Shown here: positions 17,755-28,106 of the stretch, piece after piece
Position numbering within the stretch: the stretch's first letter is position 1
Layout: every line of letters begins with the position of its first letter
NCBI RefSeq assembly: GCF_030160235.1
Contig: NZ_BSNY01000071.1
Span: 124,001-188,000 of the forward strand
Length of the DNA stretch: 64,000 nt
Direction: 5' to 3'
Origin: Mesorhizobium huakuii
GTDB taxonomy: Bacteria; Pseudomonadota; Alphaproteobacteria; Rhizobiales; Rhizobiaceae
The notes under the pieces: model-generated
Databases searched by the model: none
What the model was told of the DNA's origin: nothing
What the model saw: the letters and a program-made list of their open reading frames with translations, nothing else
Program-made: the position numbers and the translations under genes

Positions 17755-18858
17755 ATGAACGTGATCGTTGTCGGCGCGGGGATTGCCGGTCTCTCCACGG
17801 CGTGGTCGCTGGTCAAGGCCGGCCACAGCGTGTCGATCGTCGAGCAGGGGCCGATCCCCAACCCGCTGGCCGCGTCCGGCGACCATCACCGCATCATCCG
17901 TCGCGCCTACCGTGCCGGAACCGGCTACGGCCGGCTGATCACCGAGGCCTATGAGGCCTGGGACGAGATGTGGACCGATCTCGGCGAAAGCCATCTCGAT
18001 GCGCGTGGTTTCGTCTGCATTTCGCGCGAAGCGGGCGACGAGGCCGAGGAATATCGCGAGGGCCTGGAGGAGGGCAATTTCCCTTTTGAATTGCTGGAAC
18101 CGGACGCAGCCGTCGAACGCTGGCCGTTTTTGCAAGCCGGCACGTTCCGCTATGCCTATTATTCACCGGAAGGCGGCGCGCTCCACTGCCGCAAGATCGC
18201 TTCCGGCCTTGCCGCCTGGCTGCGCGCCAACGGCGCCAATGTCTACGAACACAGCAGGGTGACCGCGATCGACTCCGAAACCGGCCGCGTCATGCTCGAA
18301 AGCGGCGAAACCATGCAGGCCGACCGCATCGTCGTCACGGCTGGCGCCTGGGTGCTGAAGCTGTTTCCGGACCTGGACGGCGAGCTGAAGACCTATCGGA
18401 CAGCCCTTGCCTATGTCGAACCGCCGGCCGACCTGAAGGCGGCCTGGGAGGCGGCACCGGTCGTCCTCGACGTCGGCGGCGCTGTTGATGGCTACGTAAT
18501 CCCGCCCTCCGGCGGCGCCGGCATGAAATTTGGCTCAGGTCTGCACCGGGTGCCGACCAGCGACGCCGACTGGAACCGTCAGCCGGTGCCAGGCGAGGGC
18601 GAGGCGATCCGCAACCTGTTTTCGCCACCGGTTGCCCGTATTCAGGAATACAACGTGACTGAGGTGGTCACCTGCGCCTACACCTTCACCGCCGACGAAA
18701 AGTTCATGGCGCACGAGAGGGGCCGGTGCCTGATCGTCTCGGCCTGCTCCGGCCACGGCTACAAGTTCGGTGCGGCAGTCGGCCGGCGCGTTGCTGCGGC
18801 TATCGGCGATAGCGATGTCGCCGACTTGAAGCGTTGGCTGCGGGCGGAGGAGGCCTAA
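17755..18858 (+). CDS. FAD-dependent oxidoreductase, DAO/sarcosine oxidase-like
   Basis: The 367-residue protein opens with the dinucleotide-binding fold VIVVGAGIAGLSTAW and an acidic residue at the end of the second strand (SIVEQG). The later VVTAGAWVLKLF and CSGHGYKFGAAVG segments are typical of the DAO family that includes monomeric sarcosine and N-methyltryptophan oxidases, where FAD is often covalently bound. The substrate is likely an amine or N-methyl amino acid, by inference only. It is divergent from the P450 and its stop overlaps that of the next gene, which is convergent. Confidence 0.88.
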   Translation: MNVIVVGAGIAGLSTAWSLVKAGHSVSIVEQGPIPNPLAASGDHHRIIRRAYRAGTGYGRLITEAYEAWDEMWTDLGESHLDARGFVCISREAGDEAEEYREGLEEGNFPFELLEPDAAVERWPFLQAGTFRYAYYSPEGGALHCRKIASGLAAWLRANGANVYEHSRVTAIDSETGRVMLESGETMQADRIVVTAGAWVLKLFPDLDGELKTYRTALAYVEPPADLKAAWEAAPVVLDVGGAVDGYVIPPSGGAGMKFGSGLHRVPTSDADWNRQPVPGEGEAIRNLFSPPVARIQEYNVTEVVTCAYTFTADEKFMAHERGRCLIVSACSGHGYKFGAAVGRRVAAAIGDSDVADLKRWLRAEEA

Positions 18859-19445
18859 TCCTGGCAGTGCCTCGGAATCTGCACGCGCCGCCAGCCCGAC
18901 GACCCTTCGCGGACCAGAACGCGCCGCGCGACCGTCTGGTAGGAGGCGGGAACGTCGATGATGCGCCTTTGCTCCGGCTGCACCAGCACTTCCTCGGCGA
19001 TCTGGTCGTATTGCGCCGGGATGACGACGCGCCGCGTGCGTTCAGGCTGGATCACCACGGTCTCGGCGACGCGTTCGTAGCGCGCCTTGTGCCAGACTTT
19101 GCATAGGACCCTGCGGCCATGGATGACGCGCCATTCCCAGGAATAGCCGCCGCCATCGACCCTCACCGTGTGGTAGACGGTGCGGGTGATGGCAGGCACG
19201 ACCTCGTAGGTCACCTGTGCGGGAACGGTCATCACCACGCGTTCGCGGGTGCCGTAGATGGGCGGGGTGTAGTCGACCTGCTGGCCGGGCGGACTGACCA
19301 TCACGTCTTCATAGACCGTGTCGTAGACGTCAGGCGTGTGGACCGGTTCGTAGCATTCCACGGCGCGGCCGCCGGCCGCCGTCTGCGACGTCGTGCCGAG
19401 CATGGCCAGCGCGGCAATGGCGAAGGATGCGCTTCTCCTGAACAT
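18855..19445 (-). CDS. Secreted repeat protein of unknown function
   Basis: The 196-residue product has a signal peptide (MFRRSASFAIAALAMLG, cleavage near TAAGG). The mature part is built of short beta-strand-like units of the form VVIPAQYDQIAEEVLVQPEQ and IDVPASYQTVARRVLVREG, which alternate a PAxY turn with a VxVxPE strand. Similar units occur earlier (VMTVPAQVTYEVVPAITRTV). This is a repetitive periplasmic or surface protein with no recognised family. Its 3' end overlaps the neighbouring oxidoreductase stop by four bases. Confidence 0.75.
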   Translation of the reverse strand: MFRRSASFAIAALAMLGTTSQTAAGGRAVECYEPVHTPDVYDTVYEDVMVSPPGQQVDYTPPIYGTRERVVMTVPAQVTYEVVPAITRTVYHTVRVDGGGYSWEWRVIHGRRVLCKVWHKARYERVAETVVIQPERTRRVVIPAQYDQIAEEVLVQPEQRRIIDVPASYQTVARRVLVREGSSGWRRVQIPRHCQD

Positions 19446-19669
19446 GATACTCCCCCTGTTTGAACTGTAGGCACGAGTTCAACGTTGAATTGTACGGGAA
19501 GCCGCCGCTTAGAAAAGCGGTTTTGCCGCATTTCCTTAAGTGACGCGGTTAAGAAACTGCTACGTTGCGGACCGGTACCGCCTGCTCCGGACCGGCGCAG
19601 GCGTCAGCGATGCGAATCCTTGGCCGTAAAGCTTGATTCGACTTACCCAGATGGCTAGGACGGGTCGGC

Positions 19670-19698
19670 CTTGCACAAGGATGAGCCGGCATCCTATC
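19670..19698 (+). promoter_or_regulatory. RpoH (sigma-32)-type heat-shock promoter before clpP
   Basis: CTTGCA (19670-19675) and CCTATC (19693-19698) are separated by 17 bases, matching the alphaproteobacterial RpoH pattern CTTGAA-N17-CYTATNT. They lie in the 338-base gap 19446-19783, which otherwise shows no gene. A transcript from near 19706 would have a leader of about 78 bases. Confidence 0.65.
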
Positions 19699-19783
19699 TA
19701 CGGAACAACGATCCAGAACCGATTCTGCCCGATCTGCCAGCATTCCCGGCGCCGGAATCCCACCGCGAGATAAGAGATAACTG

Positions 19784-20413
19784 ATGAAGAACCCCGTCGA
19801 AACCTACATGAACCTCGTTCCGATGGTGGTCGAACAGACCAATCGCGGCGAGCGGGCCTACGACATCTTCTCGCGCCTCCTCAAGGAGCGCATCATTTTC
19901 ATCACCGGTCCGGTCGAGGACGGCATGGCGACGCTGGTCTGCGCGCAGCTGCTGTTCCTGGAAGCCGAGAATCCGAAGAAGGAAATCAACCTCTACATCA
20001 ATTCGCCGGGCGGCGTGGTCACTTCGGGCATGGCGATCTACGACACCATGCAGTTCATCAAGCCGGCCGTATCGACGCTCTGCATCGGCCAGGCGGCCTC
20101 CATGGGCTCGCTGCTCCTGACCGCCGGCCACAAGGACATGCGTTTCGCCACGCCGAACGCCCGCATCATGGTTCACCAGCCTTCCGGCGGCTTCCAGGGC
20201 CAGGCCTCCGACATCGAGCGCCACGCCATGGACATCGTCAAGCTGAAGCGCCGTCTCAACGAGGTCTATGTCAAGCATACCGGCAAGAGCTACGAGGAGA
20301 TCGAACGCACGCTCGACCGCGACCATTTCATGACCGCCGACGAGGCCAAGGATTTCGGCCTCATCGACAAGGTCATTTCGTCGCGCGAGCCGGCTGAAGG
20401 CTCCGTGGCATAA
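19784..20413 (+). CDS. clpP: ATP-dependent Clp protease proteolytic subunit
   Basis: ClpP forms the tetradecameric serine protease chamber that degrades substrates unfolded by ClpX or ClpA. The 209-residue protein has catalytic Ser106 in GQAASMGS, His131 in [10 protein letters not shown], and the aspartate in the [12 protein letters not shown] region (about D181). The N-terminus is typical ([20 protein letters not shown]). It precedes clpX, lon and HU in the conserved alphaproteobacterial order. The heat-shock-type promoter upstream fits its regulation. Confidence 0.98.
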   Translation: MKNPVETYMNLVPMVVEQTNRGERAYDIFSRLLKERIIFITGPVEDGMATLVCAQLLFLEAENPKKEINLYINSPGGVVTSGMAIYDTMQFIKPAVSTLCIGQAASMGSLLLTAGHKDMRFATPNARIMVHQPSGGFQGQASDIERHAMDIVKLKRRLNEVYVKHTGKSYEEIERTLDRDHFMTADEAKDFGLIDKVISSREPAEGSVA

Positions 20414-20442
20414 GGGCCTGGTGGCAGTTGGATGGCACCATC

Positions 20443-20459
20443 ACGCGCTTTTGGCGCGT
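20443..20459 (+). terminator. Possible clpP terminator hairpin
   Basis: ACGCGC and GCGCGT pair around a 5-base loop 30 bases after the clpP stop. The following T-rich stretch is short, so this is weak. The rest of the 295-base clpP-clpX gap shows no gene. Confidence 0.3.
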
Positions 20460-20708
20460 CTTGCGGCATTTCGGCCACAATTGGCTGTTCCCTCGACGGT
20501 CGGGATTGCCTACGTTAAGGCTATGTTGATTTTCGACGGCTTAGCTTTGTGTGGGGTTGCTGCGAATCATTGCCACGTTTTCTGATTTGTGTTTCGTACG
20601 GAATACGTTGCGGGAGCCGGGACACTGGCGGCGGCGGATTCCCGCGATAAATAGAGTATGCGCCCTTTCAGCCAGACCATCGGCGGGCGGCGATGAAAGG
20701 ACAGGAAA

Positions 20709-21983
20709 ATGAGCAAGGTCGGCAACAACAGCGGTGACTCGAAGAACACGCTTTATTGCTCGTTTTGCGGCAAGAGCCAGCATGAGGTGCGCAAGCTGAT
20801 CGCCGGTCCGACGGTCTTCATCTGCGACGAATGCGTCGAACTGTGCATGGACATCATCCGCGAGGAGAACAAAACCTCGATGGTGAAGTCGCGCGAGGGC
20901 GTGCCGACACCGCAGGAAATCCTCAAGGTTCTCGACGACTATGTCATCGGCCAGCCCTACGCCAAGCGCGTGCTGTCGGTGGCGGTCCACAACCACTACA
21001 AGCGCCTCGCGCATGCCGGTAAGAACAACGATGTCGAGTTGGCCAAGTCCAACATCCTGCTGATCGGCCCGACCGGTTGCGGCAAGACGCTGCTCGCGCA
21101 GACGCTCGCCCGCATCATCGACGTGCCCTTCACCATGGCTGACGCCACGACGCTGACCGAAGCCGGTTATGTCGGCGAGGACGTCGAGAACATCATCCTC
21201 AAGCTGCTGCAGTCGGCCGACTACAATGTCGAGCGGGCCCAGCGCGGCATCGTCTACATCGACGAGATCGACAAGATTTCGCGCAAGTCCGACAATCCCT
21301 CGATCACCCGCGACGTGTCGGGCGAGGGCGTGCAGCAGGCGCTGCTGAAGATCATGGAAGGCACGGTCGCCTCCGTGCCGCCGCAGGGCGGCCGCAAGCA
21401 TCCGCAGCAGGAATTCCTGCAGGTCGACACCGCCAACATCCTGTTCATCTGCGGCGGCGCCTTTGCCGGGCTGGACAAGATCATCTCGGATCGCGGCAGA
21501 AAAACCTCGATCGGTTTCGGCGCCACGGTCGCCTCGCCGGAGGATCGCCGCACCGGCGACATCTTCCGCCAGGTCGAGCCCGAGGATCTGCTGAAGTTCG
21601 GCCTCATCCCGGAATTCGTCGGTCGTCTGCCCGTCCTGGCGACGCTGGAGGACCTCGACGAGCCGGCGCTGATCCAGATCCTGACCGAGCCGAAGAACGC
21701 GCTGGTCAAGCAGTACCAGCGGCTGTTCGAGATGGAAAATGTCGACCTGACCTTCCACGAGAACGCCCTGTCGGCCATCGCCAAGCGCGCCATCGAGCGC
21801 AAGACCGGCGCGCGCGGCCTGCGCTCGATCATGGAAGCGATCCTGCTCGACACCATGTTCGAACTGCCCGCGCTCGAAGGCGTGCGCGAAGTGGTGATTT
21901 CGGAGGAAGTGGTGACCGGCAGTGCCCGGCCGCTCTACATCTATTCCGAACAGAAGGAAAAGAAGGGCAACGTCAGCGCCTGA
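20709..21983 (+). CDS. clpX: ATP-dependent Clp protease ATP-binding subunit ClpX
   Basis: ClpX is the AAA+ unfoldase that feeds ClpP. The 424-residue protein has the N-terminal zinc-binding domain (Cys17, Cys20, Cys39, Cys42 in CSFC and CDEC), Walker A GPTGCGKT at 118-125, and Walker B with [19 protein letters not shown] and the ClpP-docking IGF loop region (KTSIGFGA) are present. AAGGACAGGAAA precedes the ATG. The full family length and motifs indicate a functional protein. Confidence 0.98.
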
Positions 21984-22011
21984 CATGGCAACTGAACCCA
22001 TATTTTTGTGG

Positions 22012-22036
22012 AACGGCGCCCTCGCGGCGCCGTTTT
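22012..22036 (+). terminator. Rho-independent terminator of clpX
   Basis: AACGGCGCC and GGCGCCGTT form a 9-bp stem with a 5-base loop and a T run, about 30 bases after the clpX stop. Confidence 0.88.
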
Positions 22037-22090
22037 GCTGTGAAGGGCACGCGACCTTGGCGATGGAATGGATTGCGGACGATGTTAACT

Positions 22091-22119
22091 CTTGATCTTT
22101 GCCCCGCTTGCATCCACCT
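22091..22119 (+). promoter_or_regulatory. Possible RpoH-type promoter of lon
   Basis: CTTGAT (22091-22096) and CCACCT (22114-22119) are spaced 17 bases apart. The -35 is strong and the -10 only partly fits. lon is a heat-shock gene in many alphaproteobacteria, which makes the site plausible. Confidence 0.4.
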
Positions 22120-22256
22120 AACACGAGAAGGCCGAGGTGCCCGATTTCTGTGCTGTAAAACTCCCGTCACAAACGGTGGTAGGCGGAACGATCCCCGGTC
22201 GTTAATATGAGATTCGCGGTTGGCCTGATGGCGACCGCGACATGAAAGGTTGGACA

Positions 22257-24668
<2,412 letters not shown>

Positions 24669-24698
24669 ATTTTTTCTAAGGTTGCAGTGCACAAACGG

Positions 24699-24725
24699 AA
24701 AGCCGGGCCTCGAGCCCGGCTTTTT
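24699..24725 (+). terminator. Primary Rho-independent terminator of lon
   Basis: AAGCCGGGC and GCCCGGCTT pair around a CTCGA loop and run into a T5 tract, about 30 bases after the lon stop. Confidence 0.9.
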
Positions 24726-24737
24726 CATGTGAAAAAC

Positions 24738-24758
24738 CCCGGATTTCCGGGCTTTTTT
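24738..24758 (+). terminator. Second hairpin with T run after lon
   Basis: CCCGG and CCGGG pair around a 4-base loop and are followed by a C and six T residues. It is a likely back-up terminator 13 bases downstream of the first. Confidence 0.65.
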
Positions 24759-24781
24759 CCACTTTTTCCGGGCTTTTCGAC

Positions 24782-24810
24782 TTGGTTGCGGCAACGCTTC
24801 TTTCTAAAGT
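24782..24810 (+). promoter_or_regulatory. Possible promoter of the HU gene
   Basis: TTGGTT (24782-24787) and TAAAGT (24805-24810) are 17 bases apart, 56 bases before the ATG and just after the lon terminators. Boxes are moderate. Confidence 0.45.
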
Positions 24811-24865
24811 CCGTTTCCTGCCGGATGAGTCGTTAGTTCCGGTGTTCTCATGGAAGGGAATTTTT

Positions 24866-25138
24866 ATGAACAAGAACGAACTGGTGTCCGCTGTCGCCGA
24901 CGCCGCGAGCATTTCGAAGGGTGACGCGCAGTCGGCGGTCGATGCGGTATTTTCCGTCATCACCGGCGAACTGAAGAAGGGCGGCGATGTCCGGCTTGTC
25001 GGCTTTGGCAATTTCACCGTGTCAAAGCGTGCGGCCTCGACCGGCCGCAACCCGCAGACCGGCGCCGAAGTGAAGATCCCGGCGCGCACCGTGCCGAAGT
25101 TCTCGGCCGGCAAAGGCCTGAAGGACGCAGTCAACTAA
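24866..25138 (+). CDS. hupB: DNA-binding protein HU
   Basis: HU is a small dimeric histone-like protein that bends DNA in the nucleoid. The 90-residue protein begins MNKNELVSAVADAASIS and carries the signature VRLVGFGNFTVSKRAASTGR, with the arm tip RNPQTGAEVKIPA. The lon-HU order is conserved among rhizobia. GGAAGGGAA precedes the ATG. It is monocistronic, with its own terminators after it. Confidence 0.97.
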   Translation: MNKNELVSAVADAASISKGDAQSAVDAVFSVITGELKKGGDVRLVGFGNFTVSKRAASTGRNPQTGAEVKIPARTVPKFSAGKGLKDAVN

Positions 25139-25156
25139 GCGTTTTTTCTTTTCAGA

Positions 25157-25193
25157 GACCAGAAAAGCCGGGCTTGCCCGGCTTTTCATTTTT
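25157..25193 (+). terminator. HU terminator, first copy of a 37-bp duplicate
   Basis: AAAAGCCGGGC (25163-25173) and GCCCGGCTTTT (25176-25186) form an 11-bp stem with a two-base loop, followed by CATTTTT. The whole 37-bp segment recurs at 25215-25251. Confidence 0.88.
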
Positions 25194-25214
25194 GTGTCCG
25201 ACGCCGGTACACGC

Positions 25215-25251
25215 GACCAGAAAAGCCGGGCTTGCCCGGCTTTTCATTTTT
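25215..25251 (+). repeat. Second identical copy of the 37-bp terminator segment
   Basis: The sequence starting GACCAGAAAAGCC is identical to 25157-25193 and contains the same hairpin with a downstream T run. The copies are offset by 58 bp. Being symmetric, this copy can also terminate the aldo/keto reductase gene arriving on the minus strand. Confidence 0.9.
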
Positions 25252-25279
25252 TGGGCCAGAATTGGAGGCGGCAGCGCTC

Positions 25280-26302
25280 TTATGCGGTCGGCGCGTCGTC
25301 GCGCATCAAACCTTCCTTCTTGAGGTCGGCCCACAGCGCTGCCGGTAGTTTCGCGTCGAGCAGCGCCCGGTTGCTTTCGACTTCGCTCGGCCGCTGGCCT
25401 CCGGGGATCACCGAGACGACCGAGGGATGCAGCAGCGGAAACTGCAGCGCCGCCTCGATCAGCTTGACACCATGGCGTTTGCAGACGGCCTCGATGCCGG
25501 CGACCCGCTCGAGAATGTCCTTCGGCGCCTCGGAATAGTTGTAGTAGGCGCCGGGCTTCGGTCCTGTCGCCAGGATGCCGGAATTGTAGGGGCCGCCAAG
25601 GACGATACCGATGCCGCGCTTCTGGCAGAGCGGCAGGAAGGATGCCAGCGCCTCCTGTTCCAGCAGCGTGTAGCGCCCGGCAAGCAGGAACAGGTCGAAA
25701 TCGCCGCGCTCGGCCAGCGTCTGGGCAACCTGCCATTCGTTGATGCCGCCGCCGAACGCCTTGATCGCGCCCTGGTCGCGAAGCGACAGCAGCCCGTAGT
25801 AGCCCGAGCGCATGAATTCCTCGATGCGCCGGTCGGACGCCTCCTTGCTGCCATGGGTGAAGATGTCGACATCGTGCACGAACAGTATGTCGATCCGGTC
25901 GACGCCAAGCCGCTCGAGCGAGGCCTCGAACGAACGCATGACGCCGTCATAGCTGTAATCGTAGACCTCTTGGCGCGACGGCGTGTCGAAGAACTTGCCG
26001 ATGCCGGTGCGCTGCTCCGGCGGGCAGGCACGCATGAGGCGGCCGACCTTGCTCGACAGCACATAGTCATCGCGCTTCTTGCCGCGCAGGAAGGGGTTGA
26101 GGCGTGTTTCCGACAGGCCAAGCCCGTAGAGCGGCGCGGTGTCGTAGTAGCGGCAGCCGGTCGCCCAGGCGGCGTCGAGCGTGGCCTTGGCGTCCTCGTC
26201 CGAAACGGCGCGGTAGAGATTGCCAAGCGGTGCCGTGCCGAAGCCGAGCTCCGTAAAGGTGAGGCCGCCATTGCCGATGCGGTCGAAATGCCGTGTCTTC
26301 AT
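25280..26302 (-). CDS. Aldo/keto reductase, D-threo-aldose 1-dehydrogenase/L-fucose dehydrogenase-like
   Basis: This 340-residue NAD(P)-dependent oxidoreductase has the AKR tetrad: Asp54 and Tyr59 in YDTAPLYG, Lys85 in SSKVG, and His143 in FVHDVD. The N-terminus LTFTELGFGTAPLGNLYR is close to the D-threo-aldose and L-fucose dehydrogenases, which oxidise free sugars to lactones. It is divergent from the SIS and creatininase genes, sharing a regulatory region with them. That places it in the sugar locus, probably as the oxidative entry or side step. The substrate is not proven. Confidence 0.88.
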   Translation of the reverse strand: MKTRHFDRIGNGGLTFTELGFGTAPLGNLYRAVSDEDAKATLDAAWATGCRYYDTAPLYGLGLSETRLNPFLRGKKRDDYVLSSKVGRLMRACPPEQRTGIGKFFDTPSRQEVYDYSYDGVMRSFEASLERLGVDRIDILFVHDVDIFTHGSKEASDRRIEEFMRSGYYGLLSLRDQGAIKAFGGGINEWQVAQTLAERGDFDLFLLAGRYTLLEQEALASFLPLCQKRGIGIVLGGPYNSGILATGPKPGAYYNYSEAPKDILERVAGIEAVCKRHGVKLIEAALQFPLLHPSVVSVIPGGQRPSEVESNRALLDAKLPAALWADLKKEGLMRDDAPTA

Positions 26303-26323
26303 GTCTTGCAGTTTTCCCGGGGT

Positions 26324-26349
26324 TGATCTGTCTGAGCTGATTTGTCTGA
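26324..26349. promoter_or_regulatory. Direct-repeat candidate operator in the divergent promoter
   Basis: TGATCTGTCTGA (26324-26335) and TGATTTGTCTGA (26338-26349) repeat with a 14-base period. The second runs into the palindrome TGTCTGACA. The site lies between the aldo/keto reductase and SIS genes and resembles GntR-family half-sites, by inference. Confidence 0.4.
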
Positions 26350-26481
26350 CATGACACTATCATGCCTGTGACGAGGCAAAAGCACCGCGCGGCGTTGGAC
26401 ACGCATTTTCGCGGTTGCTAGCATGAATGAAATCAGGCTGTTCGTGAAAGATCCGAGGACGATTTCGAGGGTGGGTTTGTC

Positions 26482-27048
26482 GTGAGCGACCGGAGCGAAA
26501 ATCTGTTCAAGACCGCGCTCGACGAACTCGGCGGCGCGCTGGCGCGCATGGATGACAGCCAGATCGACGCCGCCTGCAAGATGCTGGCGGAAGCCAGGCA
26601 GATCGTCGTCTATGGCTGCGGCCGCGAGGCTTTGCAGGTCAAGGGTTTCGCCATGCGGCTCTATCATCTCGGCCTGCCGGTCTCGGTGGTCGGCGACATG
26701 ACGACGCCGCCCTTGGGGCCGGGTGACGTCTTCCTGGCCAGTTCCGGACCGGGAGAGACCTCGACCGTGCTGACCTTGATGCGCGTCGCGCGCGATGCCG
26801 GAGCGACCAATCTGCTGCTGACCGCCCAGGCTGGCGGCAGCGCGGCGGGGTTGGCCGATGCCACGCTGCTCATTCCGGCCCAGACCATGGCCAATGACCA
26901 GGGGCCGCAGAGGACTTCGGTCCTGCCGATGGGCTCGGTGTTCGAAGGCGCACTGTTCCTGCTGTTCGAGGTGATGGTGCTGAAGCTCCAATCCCTGATC
27001 GGTGCTTCGCCCGAAGCCATGCGCGCCCGCCACACCAATATGGAATAG
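26482..27048 (+). CDS. SIS-domain sugar phosphate isomerase-like protein (6-phospho-3-hexuloisomerase type)
   Basis: The 188-residue protein consists of one SIS fold: IVVYGCGREALQVKGFAMRL, then FLASSGPGETSTVL, the sugar-phosphate-binding serine motif. Length and pattern fit the hexuloisomerase (PHI) subgroup, which converts keto and aldo sugar phosphates. The GTG at 26482 is the start. The creatininase-family gene follows after three bases, so both are probably cotranscribed. Confidence 0.85.
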   Translation: MSDRSENLFKTALDELGGALARMDDSQIDAACKMLAEARQIVVYGCGREALQVKGFAMRLYHLGLPVSVVGDMTTPPLGPGDVFLASSGPGETSTVLTLMRVARDAGATNLLLTAQAGGSAAGLADATLLIPAQTMANDQGPQRTSVLPMGSVFEGALFLLFEVMVLKLQSLIGASPEAMRARHTNME

Positions 27049-27051
27049 ATC

Positions 27052-27795
27052 ATGCGTTATGAACTGATGCTGCCGCACCAGATACGCAAGGCCATCGCCG
27101 AGAATTGGCCGGTCGCCCTGCCGCTCGGCGTGCTTGAATATCACGGCGAGCACATGGCCGTCGGCATGGATACGCTGGCCGTCATCAAGACATTGGAATT
27201 GTTCGAGAAGGAGAGGGACGTCGTCATCCTGCCGCCCTTCTACTACGGAGCCGCGAGTTACGCGGTGGCGCCGCCGGAAGGTTCGGGATCGGTGCAGGTC
27301 GGCGGCAATCAGCTGGCGCCGTTCGGCGAGGAGCTGTTCTACAGCCTACTGCGCATCGGTTTCCGCAACATCCACGCCATCATCCACCACCAGACCGAGA
27401 ATTTCGCCGCCGGCATGCCGACCGATCTCGCCTTCAAGACCGCCGGCCGCCAGGCGATCTTCCGTTTCCTCGAGAAGCAGCGCGGCGAGGGCTGGTGGGG
27501 CTCGAAGGACATGGCCGACTATTATGCCGGACACGCCGCCGGTGAAAACTTCTTCAACTGGGTGCAGGTGCATCCGCTGATGCCGGCCGCCATGAACGGC
27601 CAGTATCCGTTCGACCATGCCGGCATCGGCGAGACATCACTGATGCTGGCGCTATGCCCGGAGGCGGTCGATGCCGCCCGCTTCGCCGACAATACCGGCT
27701 GGTATACGGCGAGCGCCAAGGATGCATCGGCGGAACTTGGCAACAAGGGCGTCGCCATGATCATGGACCACCTGCGCACTACCCTGAAGGCCTAA
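27052..27795 (+). CDS. Creatininase-family protein in a sugar locus
   Basis: The 247-residue protein has the creatininase fold with metal-site motifs LPLGVLEYHGEHMAVGMDT near residues 23-42 and a later HHQTENFAAG in place of the more common HGGN. Canonical members cleave creatinine or ring amides. Other family members act on cyclic sugar- or polyol-derived compounds, so a lactonase or ring-opening role for a sugar product is plausible here but unproven. The stop overlaps the next, convergent gene by four bases. Confidence 0.82.
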   Translation: MRYELMLPHQIRKAIAENWPVALPLGVLEYHGEHMAVGMDTLAVIKTLELFEKERDVVILPPFYYGAASYAVAPPEGSGSVQVGGNQLAPFGEELFYSLLRIGFRNIHAIIHHQTENFAAGMPTDLAFKTAGRQAIFRFLEKQRGEGWWGSKDMADYYAGHAAGENFFNWVQVHPLMPAAMNGQYPFDHAGIGETSLMLALCPEAVDAARFADNTGWYTASAKDASAELGNKGVAMIMDHLRTTLKA

Positions 27796-28106
27796 AGGTT
27801 GTTTTTCAGCCGCTCCGCCCGGTAGTCGGCAATCGACTTGTCCGGGTCGCTCTTCGTGGCAACGGCCCAGATGAACGTGCCGGCGCCGGCTATCGCCAGG
27901 ATGACATAGAGGGCTACGCCAAGCGCGAGGTGGTTGGCGTAGAAGCCCACCAGGGCCATGAGCAGGCCGCCGCACAGCATGGCCAGCACGAAGCCGGCGA
28001 TGACGGCTCGACCTTGCCAGGCGATCGGCATGACGCCCTTGCCATAGCGGTCGTAGCCCTTGTAGCCGACACGGATGTTGCGTGCGAACCAGTATTGGTT
28101 CGTCAC
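27792..28106 (-). CDS. Small two-helix membrane protein linked to a sugar ABC transporter
   Basis: The 104-residue protein has an N-terminal aromatic segment (NQYWFARNIRVGYKGYDRYG), two hydrophobic helices, and a charged tail ending ADYRAERLKNNL. I recognise no family. A GTG start at 28106 overlaps the stop of the preceding permease (GTGA), so it is coupled to the transporter operon. Small membrane proteins sit in other rhizobial ABC operons, for example the glycerol system, so an accessory role is a reasonable guess. Confidence 0.75.
   Translation of the reverse strand: MTNQYWFARNIRVGYKGYDRYGKGVMPIAWQGRAVIAGFVLAMLCGGLLMALVGFYANHLALGVALYVILAIAGAGTFIWAVATKSDPDKSIADYRAERLKNNL

Noticed and set aside
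20541-22124. 527-codon minus-strand open frame
   Set aside because: Antisense to clpX, which is a certain gene.
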